A DNA stretch of 64,000 nucleotides from Arthrobacter caoxuetaonis (lineage in GTDB: Bacteria > Actinomycetota > Actinomycetes > Actinomycetales > Micrococcaceae). The translations under genes and the position numbers were made by a program. The stretch spans positions 248,001 through 312,000 of the forward strand of contig NZ_CP099467.1 of assembly GCF_023921125.1 (NCBI RefSeq), given 5' to 3'. The notes beneath the pieces were generated by a model. It saw only the letters and a list, made by a program, of their open reading frames with translations. It ran no database searches and was not told where the DNA came from. Below are positions 24,966 through 32,271 of this stretch, in pieces (position 1 is the first letter of the stretch; each line of letters starts with the position of its first letter).

Positions 24966-27479
24966 TTAGATGACGGCCAGGGCCGCTTCCTGCCGGCGCT
25001 CCAGCTCCCGCTGCAGGGCTGCCTCCTCGCGGCGTTTGATGTCCTCCGGGCTGGTGGAGGACAGGGCCAGGAAGGACTTCGGCAGGACGATCTCCACGGG
25101 CACGGCACGGCCGGCAAGATCGGCATAGATGCCTACCGCACCGCGCAGCACGCGCCGGCCCGGATCGTTGGGATCACGCAGGGCCTTCATGGAGTTCCAG
25201 TTCAGGGCCACCGATTCGCCGTCGCCGATCTCCGCCTTGGCCGTAATGCGGGCCATGCGCTCCGGTGTCGGATCGAGCTTGAACAGCTGGCAGGCAGCAC
25301 GGGCCTCGGTCGCATCCTCGATGGGCAGTATGAGTCCGCGGGAGATGTAGCCGGTCAGTTCCGCCTTCAGGGCATCGGAGACGCGCTGGGTGTACAGCTC
25401 CGGAAGCACGTTCTGGGAACGGGCCAGACGGCCAAGACGCTCAACCTCGGACTTGCCGGCGCCCAAGAACACCCAGGCCTCATCGAGGTGGATTGCCCCG
25501 CCGCGGCCGGTCAGTGCCATGGCGGAACCGAAGACCATCATGCGCACCAGTGCCAGGCAGACGCGCTGCATCAGGGTCGCCTGGCCGATGGCACCGGGTT
25601 CGGGAAGGTCCAGGTGGGAGTCGCCGACCTTGATGAGGGTGATGCCGTCGTGGATGCGCAGCCCCTTGGTTTTGGGGTTCATGCCGACACAGGCACGGAA
25701 CATCGGGGAGGAATCGGCGAGCTCGAAGACCGGGCGGACCAGGTCATCGGAGGCCTTCCCGGCATCATGGGCGATGTGCAGGGCCTGCCCGACGCACTGG
25801 GCGCCGTGGGCGACACCGTAGGACAGGGCGTTGTACACGGCGACTTCGAACCGTGCCGCGTTGCCGCCCCACGGGTCGATGGCCGAAAGCATGGACGCCG
25901 CCATTTCCACGCCCACTTCAGGGCGCAGGGAGAAGCGGATCGGGTCGAACACGCCGTCGGAGTTCGCCAGATCATCAAGGGAGCTGACCTGCCCGCCGGC
26001 GGCAAGAACCGTGGGACTGTGGTCCGACCCGGTTTTCGGGTCAATGACCACCTGGGGTCCGCCCATGAGCGCGTACTGCACGGCCTTCCAGAGCATCACC
26101 TGGGACTTGCCGGAACCGGTGCCGCCCACGTTCAGGAAGATGGGCAGGCCGTCAGCGGTGGACGCCGCCGTCGGGGACACGTACGCCGGCTGCTTGTCGC
26201 GTTCGGTGAAGCCCAGCAGGGCACCGGTCTTGTCACCGACCGTGGAGAGCGACTGTATGCCCGAGCACGCGACCGTCTGGGATGGCAGGTCGTGCAGGTT
26301 CGGGTTCGCCCGGATGTAGGAACAGAGCATCATTTCGGCAAGGGCCTGGCGCTGGCGGAAGTTCATGATCCGCAGGTTCGCCTGGGAGTTCCCGCCGGCC
26401 TGGGTGATGTCCTCGACTTCACCGTCGAACGCGATCAGCACGGAAGCGTCCACGAGGGTCGGGGAGCCGCCGTTGGAGCCGTAGACGCCTTCGACGTCCT
26501 CGAGGGTCTGGAGCATTTCGTCCTGCTCGGCGCGCTCCATTTTGTGCTGCTCCACGCGTTCGCGGATGTCGTCCATGTACCGCTTGCGCTGGCGACGCAG
26601 TTCGGCGCGGGTGATCTTGGACGGTTCGATGCCGGCGCGGATGGAGATGGCGACCGCGTCATCGTCCAGCAGCCCGGTGGCCCAGTGGGCGTTCGGGTCC
26701 GTGGGTGCGATGAAGTCGAACTCGAAGTCCTCCAGGGTGGCGAACGTCAAGGTCCGGTGGTTGGGGATTTCGGGCCATTCGTGGCAGTTGGTCCGGTCCG
26801 CGTCATCGGCCATGCGGACGGCCTTCGCGTCGGAGAAGACGTGCAGGTGGTCCGAGTGGGGCAGTTCCACGGTGTCCGGGAAGTGGCCCTGGTTCCACCA
26901 CGAGTTGGCGATGGAGAGCTCTTCGGAGCTGGGGGTCGTCAAGCCGCAGCGGGCCAGGGCGGCGTCCACCTTCTTCAGGTCGACGTCGTAGTCCGAGAGC
27001 GGGGATCCGCCCACGGTGAGAGTTTCGGTGACCGATTCGATGGCAGCCTTCAGCCCGCCGTTTCCGCCGACTTTCGAGACGAGCTTCACGGCCAGGAAAA
27101 GCATGCGCTTCTCGGTGATCTGGGCCGGGAAGGACTTCTTCAGGAAGGACGCCAGCGGGTGGCCGGTCGGATTGAAGAGCCGGTTCAGGTTCACCATGAG
27201 CAGCTGCGTCTGCCGGTAGTCCTTCCGAGCCATGGCCCGGCGGGTCACCGTTACGGGGGTCATGGCGGACAGCTCATCGTAGGCGGCGATCAGCGGGGTG
27301 AAGACGCTCAGGCGCTCATCAATGCTCTTGGCGTCAACGACCGGTTCCAGGGGGACGCGGCGGATCAGCCAGACCGACCCGTCCACGCCCAGGAGCCGGC
27401 CGTCGGGCAGGCGGGTGCGGAGCATGGTCGGTACGGAGACGTCGATCAGGGGTGCCTGTGCGGCGGGTTTCCTGGCCAT
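24966..27479 (-). CDS. VirB4-like conjugation ATPase
   Basis: The 837-residue protein has Walker A GGTGSGKS near 456, a Walker B region AIHLDEAWVFLG near 665, and the RSQNVLPELYTQ segment that follows Walker B in VirB4/TraC ATPases. The N-terminal half (with ERLSVFTPLIAAYDEL) matches the VirB4 N-terminal domain in character. It powers assembly and function of a type IV secretion channel at the inner face of the membrane. It follows the TcpC-like gene by three bases. No membrane helix is obvious. Confidence 0.85.
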   Translation of the reverse strand: MARKPAAQAPLIDVSVPTMLRTRLPDGRLLGVDGSVWLIRRVPLEPVVDAKSIDERLSVFTPLIAAYDELSAMTPVTVTRRAMARKDYRQTQLLMVNLNRLFNPTGHPLASFLKKSFPAQITEKRMLFLAVKLVSKVGGNGGLKAAIESVTETLTVGGSPLSDYDVDLKKVDAALARCGLTTPSSEELSIANSWWNQGHFPDTVELPHSDHLHVFSDAKAVRMADDADRTNCHEWPEIPNHRTLTFATLEDFEFDFIAPTDPNAHWATGLLDDDAVAISIRAGIEPSKITRAELRRQRKRYMDDIRERVEQHKMERAEQDEMLQTLEDVEGVYGSNGGSPTLVDASVLIAFDGEVEDITQAGGNSQANLRIMNFRQRQALAEMMLCSYIRANPNLHDLPSQTVACSGIQSLSTVGDKTGALLGFTERDKQPAYVSPTAASTADGLPIFLNVGGTGSGKSQVMLWKAVQYALMGGPQVVIDPKTGSDHSPTVLAAGGQVSSLDDLANSDGVFDPIRFSLRPEVGVEMAASMLSAIDPWGGNAARFEVAVYNALSYGVAHGAQCVGQALHIAHDAGKASDDLVRPVFELADSSPMFRACVGMNPKTKGLRIHDGITLIKVGDSHLDLPEPGAIGQATLMQRVCLALVRMMVFGSAMALTGRGGAIHLDEAWVFLGAGKSEVERLGRLARSQNVLPELYTQRVSDALKAELTGYISRGLILPIEDATEARAACQLFKLDPTPERMARITAKAEIGDGESVALNWNSMKALRDPNDPGRRVLRGAVGIYADLAGRAVPVEIVLPKSFLALSSTSPEDIKRREEAALQRELERRQEAALAVI

Positions 27480-27482
27480 GGG

Positions 27483-28577
27483 TTACTTACCTGAGTCTTT
27501 CTTCGCGTCTGCGGGAGGTGCGGGTTCGGCGGCCTTCGCGCTGGCGGCGGCCCCTTCGTCCGTCTGGATGGCGCCGGAGGTGATCTTGCGGCCCTCGACG
27601 GCGTTCGCGTACGGCTTGAGCTCTTCGCCGGTGCCCGCTCCACCCCATGCGACGACCTTTGGTGCAGCCGTGTCGGCGTTCTCGATGAGCACGTCGTAGG
27701 TGACGCTGGAGAGCGCCTGGCCGCGGGTTACTTCCTGGTTGGCCCACTTGATCTTGAATTCGATCTGGGCGACGACGGTGGCGGGGCGTTCGGATCCGTC
27801 GGCGTCCGGTGCCATGGGCTCGGAGGCGACAAGGTTGACCCGAATGTCGCTGGCTGCGGCACCTACGAGCGGAACGTACGAGCGGTTGGCTGCAGTGTCG
27901 CCGACGGCCAGGCGCAGCACGTTGGGGTCACCGGAGGTGAAGGCGCCAACCCAAGCCTCGACGGCCTGGCTGATTTCGTCCGTCTTGGTCGCCTGGACAA
28001 GGTTGGGCCATGCGCTCAGGTTCGGCCACGCGGTGGTTTCGTCCGGGGCGCGCGGGATGAGGGCCGGCTTGCCCATGACCTGGGCTCCGCGGATCTCGTT
28101 GTAGGCGACCTGCACCTGCGTGGTGTAGAGCGAGCCGCCGGAGGTCACGATGGTCATCGTGTGCAGCTGCAGGCCCTGGTTTTCGGTGGTCTGCCCGGTG
28201 TCCGGGTTCGTCACGATGGACGGTTCTGCCTGTACTTCGGCACCGTCCCAGGAGAGGAGCCGGCCGCCGGGCAGCGGTGAAGGGTCGGCGTTCAGCCAGT
28301 TCTCCACCGCCGTCATGGCCACAGCCTTCGTCGGCGAGCTGACGCTCTGGGCGACCGCCGGCGGGGGCGGCTCCTCTTCGAGGACCTTGGGCAGCATGGC
28401 AATGTTCGCAAGCAGCGAGACCGGCATCAGTCCGATGGTCGTGTAGATGAACATCCGGTTGAACTTCATCCGCTTGCTGGTCTTGTCGATGAATTCGATG
28501 TCTGCGCGGGGCAGTTCCTCGACGCCTTCCAGCCAGAACTGATCCTGGGGTGCGGTGTTTCGTGTCTTGCGGGCCAT
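27483..28577 (-). CDS. TcpC/VirB8-like membrane conjugation protein
   Basis: The 364-residue protein has a cytoplasmic N-terminus, one membrane helix at about 42-62 (FIYTTIGLMPVSLLANIAML), and an extracellular region of about 300 residues with two NTF2-like segments (about 90-185 and 195-330, VEAWVGAFTSGDPNVLRLAVGD). This matches the TcpC/VirB8 class that scaffolds Gram-positive conjugation channels. It is directly followed by VirB4. Ribosome site AGAAGG precedes ATG. A smaller relative starts at 3071. Confidence 0.65.
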   Translation of the reverse strand: MARKTRNTAPQDQFWLEGVEELPRADIEFIDKTSKRMKFNRMFIYTTIGLMPVSLLANIAMLPKVLEEEPPPPAVAQSVSSPTKAVAMTAVENWLNADPSPLPGGRLLSWDGAEVQAEPSIVTNPDTGQTTENQGLQLHTMTIVTSGGSLYTTQVQVAYNEIRGAQVMGKPALIPRAPDETTAWPNLSAWPNLVQATKTDEISQAVEAWVGAFTSGDPNVLRLAVGDTAANRSYVPLVGAAASDIRVNLVASEPMAPDADGSERPATVVAQIEFKIKWANQEVTRGQALSSVTYDVLIENADTAAPKVVAWGGAGTGEELKPYANAVEGRKITSGAIQTDEGAAASAKAAEPAPPADAKKDSGK

Positions 28578-28598
28578 GTCTGCCTTCTGGGTCGGGTG

Positions 28599-29216
28599 CT
28601 AGGAGCGCTTGAGCAGTTCGGCAGCCGTGACCAGCTCAGCCTTCTGCTCGTCGCCCAGTTCGTTGGCAGCCCGTACGACACCCAGGCCGGCCTTGTCAGC
28701 GCGTGCCGGAGGTGCGGGGGTATCCACGGCTTCCAGGGCGTGCAGGAGGCCCCAGACGGCCTTCAGGCGGGTGCGGTCCATGGAGGCGGCAATGACGCCT
28801 GCTTCCCACGGGCGGGTGGCCAGGGCGTCGATGACTTCGTCCAGGTCAGCCAGTGCCGCTGCGGCGCCGCGCGGGGCGGTCATGATCGCTGCAGTGAGGT
28901 CTGCGACGTCCTCGGTGGATCCGGTCAGCACGGCGGCAACGGCGCGAGTGGTGGCGGAAGCTTCATTGACTTCCAGGGCCTTGGCTGCCACGCGGCGGAA
29001 GGAGGCCTTCGGGGAGGCGGGCTTGGCAGCGGTGCGTGCGCGGCCGGCACCGTTCTCGGCGGTTTCTGCCGTGTCGGCGTCCAGCCCGTCGATTTCCAGG
29101 TCCGCTTCGGCGGTCTCCTCTGCCGCGCCGTCGGTGTAGTTCTCGTCCAGCTCGGGCAGTTCGTCCAGCGGTGCCGGATTGAAGCCGTAGCCGTTGGTGT
29201 ACGGGCTCTCGCTCAT
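28599..29216 (-). CDS. hypothetical acidic protein at head of VirB4 operon
   Basis: ATG 29216 has the ribosome site AAGGAG; the upstream alternative start lies inside the class C element. The 205-residue product has a disordered acidic N-terminus (1-70, rich in Glu, Asp, Ala) and a helical C-terminal half (SATTRAVAAVLTGSTEDVADL to VTAAELLKRS). No motif is recognised. It precedes the TcpC-like and VirB4 genes and is probably co-transcribed with them, which suggests a transfer-related role. Confidence 0.55.
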   Translation of the reverse strand: MSESPYTNGYGFNPAPLDELPELDENYTDGAAEETAEADLEIDGLDADTAETAENGAGRARTAAKPASPKASFRRVAAKALEVNEASATTRAVAAVLTGSTEDVADLTAAIMTAPRGAAAALADLDEVIDALATRPWEAGVIAASMDRTRLKAVWGLLHALEAVDTPAPPARADKAGLGVVRAANELGDEQKAELVTAAELLKRS

Positions 29217-29251
29217 GGGTGCATCTCCTTGTAGATCTGATCTGTCCAAGG

Positions 29252-29276
29252 ACATGCGTAGACGCGGCGGTGACGG
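29252..29276 (-). promoter_or_regulatory. class C promoter-like element
   Basis: CCGTCACCG, then CTACGCATGT thirteen bases after GTCA. It lies 36 bases upstream of ATG 29216 and probably drives the VirB4 operon. Confidence 0.5.
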
Positions 29277-29293
29277 CTGCAGGACGCAGAAAA

Positions 29294-29321
29294 CCCCTCC
29301 TGCCGAACGGGGCAGGAGGGG
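29294..29321 (-). terminator. Rho-independent terminator
   Basis: An 11-bp stem CCCCTCCTGCC/GGCAGGAGGGG is followed by TTTTCTGC on the - strand. It ends the 29852-29340 transcript. Confidence 0.8.
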
Positions 29322-29339
29322 CTTTCGGGGGCGGGTCCG

Positions 29340-29852
29340 CTACTTGCGCAGCTTCGCCAGTGTCAGTTCCTTGGCTTCATCAGCGTCGTAGTCCGGGTCC
29401 AGGCCCAGGTCCTCGACGTGCTGGAGGATGCGGAACTTGCGGGTGGCATCCTCGTTGGTCTGCATTTCCACCCACACCAGCACGCGGTGGCCTTCAAGGC
29501 TGCGCAGCTGGCGGCAGAAGGCCAGGACCTCCGGGTTGTCCTCCATGATTTCGGTGCGGACAGACTCGATGCCGTCAGCGTTGAACTTCGACGGAGTGGT
29601 TTTCAGGCCGACGAAGCCGCGCTTGGAGGACTTCTCCTTCGCTACGTGCAGGATGGTGCCGGAGAAAATCTTGCACCCCTTGACCATGTCGATGATCTTC
29701 GCCAGGTTGGAGTTCTCACCGAGCATGATCGTGAGCTTCTTCGTGTTGGCGCGGACCCGGCTGTTCCATTCCGGCAGGTCGTCTCCGACCGGGCCGGCCA
29801 TGTTCACTGCCGCGAGAATGATCTCGTTGCGCTCTTTGGTGTCAAGGGCCAT
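29340..29852 (-). CDS. hypothetical protein, 170 aa, possible OB-like fold
   Basis: A soluble protein with a helical N-terminus (RNEIILAAVNMAG), central strands (CKIFSGTILHVAKEKSSKRG, FVGLKTTP) and a strand-rich later region (HRVLVWVEMQ, FRILQHVEDLGL). The alternation and short loops could be an OB-type nucleic-acid binding fold, which I cannot confirm. It lies 44 bases downstream of the nuclease gene and shares its transcript, so an auxiliary role in recombination or replication is plausible. Confidence 0.5.
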   Translation of the reverse strand: MALDTKERNEIILAAVNMAGPVGDDLPEWNSRVRANTKKLTIMLGENSNLAKIIDMVKGCKIFSGTILHVAKEKSSKRGFVGLKTTPSKFNADGIESVRTEIMEDNPEVLAFCRQLRSLEGHRVLVWVEMQTNEDATRKFRILQHVEDLGLDPDYDADEAKELTLAKLRK

Positions 29853-29896
29853 GATTCTTCTTTCGTTGTGGTGGCGCTGGTGGTGGCGGGTAGGGC

Positions 29897-30574
29897 TTAG
29901 GCGCCGTAGGCGAAGTCGTCTTCTTCGTCGTCAGCCGGGAACTCAAGGTCCTCGGCGCTGATCTTCGGCTTCGGCTTGGTCTCTTCGGCGAACTCGTCCG
30001 CTTCGTCCTCTTCGGCGGCAGGAACCGGCTTCACGGCACGGCGTGCAGGACGTGTCTTGCGGGCCGCAGGTGCCGGTGCCGGCTCTTCAGCTTCGGCGGC
30101 AGGCTCCTCTTCGGCGGGTTCGGCGTCGGGGACAACGCTCAGGGCCGGACCGGAGGCCAGGGCGTTCCACGGCTCGTCGTCCTCGACGCCTTCAAAGACG
30201 TAGTGGGCGACGGACACGATGGACGAGCACCGCTTGGTGGCCTTGGCTACCCAGGAGTCCCAGGCTTCCTTCGGCTCACCGAACGGCATGGGCAGGGTTT
30301 CGACAACGGAGCGCAGCGCACCGCGGAGGCGGGTGTTGGCGGCGTCGGCCATCGAGGTGGAGCCGGTCCATTCGTCCTGTGCGGTGACGATGATGTGGCG
30401 GAACGTTGCGGCCAGCGCCTTGACGTTCTTGCCGGTCAGCGGCTGCCCGGACTTGTGGAGGGCTTCGAGCGCCATTTCAGCGATGCCGAAGACACCGATA
30501 GCGGTGTAGGAGATCGGGTTCAGTTCACCGTTCTTGGTGTACGTGTCCCAGGGCTTACCTTCAAGTATTGCCAT
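29897..30574 (-). CDS. possible internal-start product of the nuclease gene
   Basis: A class A promoter inside the nuclease gene is followed 45 bases later by ATG 30574 with the ribosome site AAAGAGGA. It would give a 225-residue C-terminal product lacking the nuclease domain (starting MAILEGKPWDTYT). This resembles genes that make both a full enzyme and a separate accessory domain. It is inferred from promoter and ribosome site only. Confidence 0.4.
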   Translation of the reverse strand: MAILEGKPWDTYTKNGELNPISYTAIGVFGIAEMALEALHKSGQPLTGKNVKALAATFRHIIVTAQDEWTGSTSMADAANTRLRGALRSVVETLPMPFGEPKEAWDSWVAKATKRCSSIVSVAHYVFEGVEDDEPWNALASGPALSVVPDAEPAEEEPAAEAEEPAPAPAARKTRPARRAVKPVPAAEEDEADEFAEETKPKPKISAEDLEFPADDEEDDFAYGA

Positions 30575-31723
30575 GTGTTCCTCTTTCGAGAGTGCGTCCG
30601 GGCTCTGCCCGCTAATCCCTATGTGTGCGGCAGCCTCTGAAGCTCTCCCCAGCGCGGCGGCCTCCTCCGGGTGGTCGTCCTCGTCGGGGGCGAAGAACGT
30701 GACGGAGTCGTTGGAGTCGTCGTCAATGCGGTCTGCGGCAGCGGCCGGCACCGGGGCGGCGATGCCCGGGCGCAGGGTGGGGATACCCAGGTCTGTTGCC
30801 GAGGGGATCTGGTCTGCGACCTTCGGGGAGACGGTCTTGCCTTCGGCCTTGGCGACCGGGCAGGAGTTCACCAGCGGGCACCAGCCGCACAGGGCCGAGA
30901 CCTTCGTGGGAAACGCCTGGGACTTCATGTAGTTGTTGTGGCGCTTCCAGGACAGGGCGAAGACCTTCAGCGTCTTGTCCATCGCGCGCTGGGACAGGTC
31001 GATGTCACGGGACTTGCCGAACTTCGTGTACAGCACCTTCGCGCCGACCGGCTTCTCACCGAATTCGACGTGGATGGCCGCGGCGTAGATGCGCAGCTGG
31101 TCTCCGTGGTCGTCGCCGAAGTACGTGTTGAGCACCTTGCCGGATTTGTAGTCCTCCGGGACCAGGCCGGTGACGCCGTTGACGGTCGCCTCCGAGATGC
31201 GGTCGATGTACCCGATGATGGGCACCCCGTTGACCTCGATCCCCTTGACCTGGTGCTCACGGCCCACGACTTCGATGGCCTTGGGATCCTCAATGACGAA
31301 GATGCCCTCGTAGGCGGCCTTCACCTCGGTGATCCAGCGGGCGCGCGCGATCTTCACCGCGGCACGTACCGCGTCTGAGGCCGCAGGGTCGTCGGCCCAC
31401 ATCTTGTCGGCGTAGCCAATGGTGATCTTCTCGGCCTCGCGCATGGTGCGGCGGTGGCCTGGCAGGGCATAGAGGTCTTCGAGGACAGCGTGGGCGCTGG
31501 TGCCCAGCGGTGCAGGCGCGAACGGGTCTTCATCCTCGCTGCGCAGCAGGCGCTCCCCCACCCAGCGCGCAGCGCACGACTGCATGGACTTGGACGTCGA
31601 GGCGGACAGCGCTTCGCGGCGCAGGCTGCTCTCGATGAGGCTGTCATCGGTGACGACGAGCTTCTTGCCGTCCCAGGCGACCTTGTCGCGCAGCAGCGGA
31701 GGCTTCAGCGTAATAGTGGTCAT
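29897..31723 (-). CDS. Fe-S RecB/Cas4-type PD-(D/E)XK nuclease with C-terminal extension
   Basis: Start ATG 31723 follows a class B box by seven bases. The first 300 of 608 residues are a RecB-family nuclease: GYIDRI and PEDYKSGK (acidic residues and lysine), QLRIYA (the QxxxY motif), one N-terminal cysteine (SMQSC) and a C-terminal cluster CGWCPLVNSC, which together bind a 4Fe-4S cluster. A linker leads to a helical domain (about 385-510) of unknown type and an acidic, Pro/Ala-rich tail. A class A promoter lies within the gene at 30619-30650. Confidence 0.75.
   Translation of the reverse strand: MTTITLKPPLLRDKVAWDGKKLVVTDDSLIESSLRREALSASTSKSMQSCAARWVGERLLRSEDEDPFAPAPLGTSAHAVLEDLYALPGHRRTMREAEKITIGYADKMWADDPAASDAVRAAVKIARARWITEVKAAYEGIFVIEDPKAIEVVGREHQVKGIEVNGVPIIGYIDRISEATVNGVTGLVPEDYKSGKVLNTYFGDDHGDQLRIYAAAIHVEFGEKPVGAKVLYTKFGKSRDIDLSQRAMDKTLKVFALSWKRHNNYMKSQAFPTKVSALCGWCPLVNSCPVAKAEGKTVSPKVADQIPSATDLGIPTLRPGIAAPVPAAAADRIDDDSNDSVTFFAPDEDDHPEEAAALGRASEAAAHIGISGQSPDALSKEEHMAILEGKPWDTYTKNGELNPISYTAIGVFGIAEMALEALHKSGQPLTGKNVKALAATFRHIIVTAQDEWTGSTSMADAANTRLRGALRSVVETLPMPFGEPKEAWDSWVAKATKRCSSIVSVAHYVFEGVEDDEPWNALASGPALSVVPDAEPAEEEPAAEAEEPAPAPAARKTRPARRAVKPVPAAEEDEADEFAEETKPKPKISAEDLEFPADDEEDDFAYGA
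30619..30650 (-). promoter_or_regulatory. class A promoter inside the nuclease gene
   Basis: GGGGAGAGCT, 12 bases, GCACACATAG. The reading frame passes through it as AAAHIGIS. Confidence 0.6.
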
Positions 31724-31729
31724 ATTGTT

Positions 31730-31754
31730 TCTATGCGCCGTAAACGCTGATGGG
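31730..31754 (-). promoter_or_regulatory. class B promoter-like element
   Basis: CCCATCAGCG, then GGCGCATAGA at the class B spacing; ATG 31723 follows. TTGTCA lies 18 bases before GCATAG. Confidence 0.55.
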
Positions 31755-31789
31755 TGACAACTTTTTGCCGCCAACCGCCTGCCGACCCG

Positions 31790-32096
31790 CTGCCAACCGG
31801 ATCCAACCGTCTGCCAACTAAAACCGGGAACTCGGTTGGCAGGGAAAATCCCCGGAATCTAGGGGCAAAATAGGGGGTCCCCTATATACAACCAACTAAA
31901 CCAACCTGTTAAGAGAGTTATATATATAAGGGGGCCTTATATATAAGGCCTTCCCTGTTCGCGGTATATATATACCCCTCTCCCTTCTAAGTGCGTACTT
32001 AACCGGTTGGCAGAGTTGGTTTAGTTGGCAGAGATCGAAAAATCCGCGGGATTCCGGGGCAAAACGGGGGTTCCTCACCCTGGTGCCGGTTGGCAG
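31790..32096. repeat. GTTGGCAG iteron array
   Basis: Two copies read on the - strand and four on the + strand. The longer unit AGTTGGTTTAGTTGGCAG occurs at 32014-32031 and, with one change, at 35504-35521 upstream of the primase gene. Confidence 0.7.
31933..31950. repeat. 18-bp perfect palindrome in AT-rich tract
   Basis: GGCCTTATATATAAGGCC is its own complement and sits inside the AT-rich part of the candidate origin, flanked by further TATATA runs. Confidence 0.7.
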
Positions 32097-32271
32097 GAGG
32101 GGTGTTTTTGGTCGCCAGAAGGTCGGCTGATACGCGTCCGGAACCCGTTTTCGGCCGTTTTTGCGTCTCCAGCCCTCGAAAGCTGCAGCGGCAGGCTGCT
32201 CCCGTACCCCCCAAACCGGGAAGGACCCCGCCGGAATCGACGGAGCCCTTCCCATGCCGAAGCAGTGCCTG

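Larger units (their letters stand above)
31755..32271. other. candidate replication origin: iterons and AT-rich tract
   Basis: No gene is credible in this stretch. It holds six exact copies of GTTGGCAG or its complement (31790-31797, 31811-31818, 31835-31842, 32006-32013, 32024-32031, 32089-32096), diverged copies, a long AT-rich section at about 31883-31980 and an 18-bp palindrome. It lies beside the primase-helicase gene. Iterons plus an AT-rich melting region near a replication gene is the classical plasmid origin layout. Confidence 0.65.

Noticed and set aside
25488..27494. Long + strand open frame of 668 codons opposite VirB4
   Set aside because: It is an antisense shadow of a clear ATPase gene in GC-rich DNA, with low-complexity protein sequence and no promoter or ribosome site.
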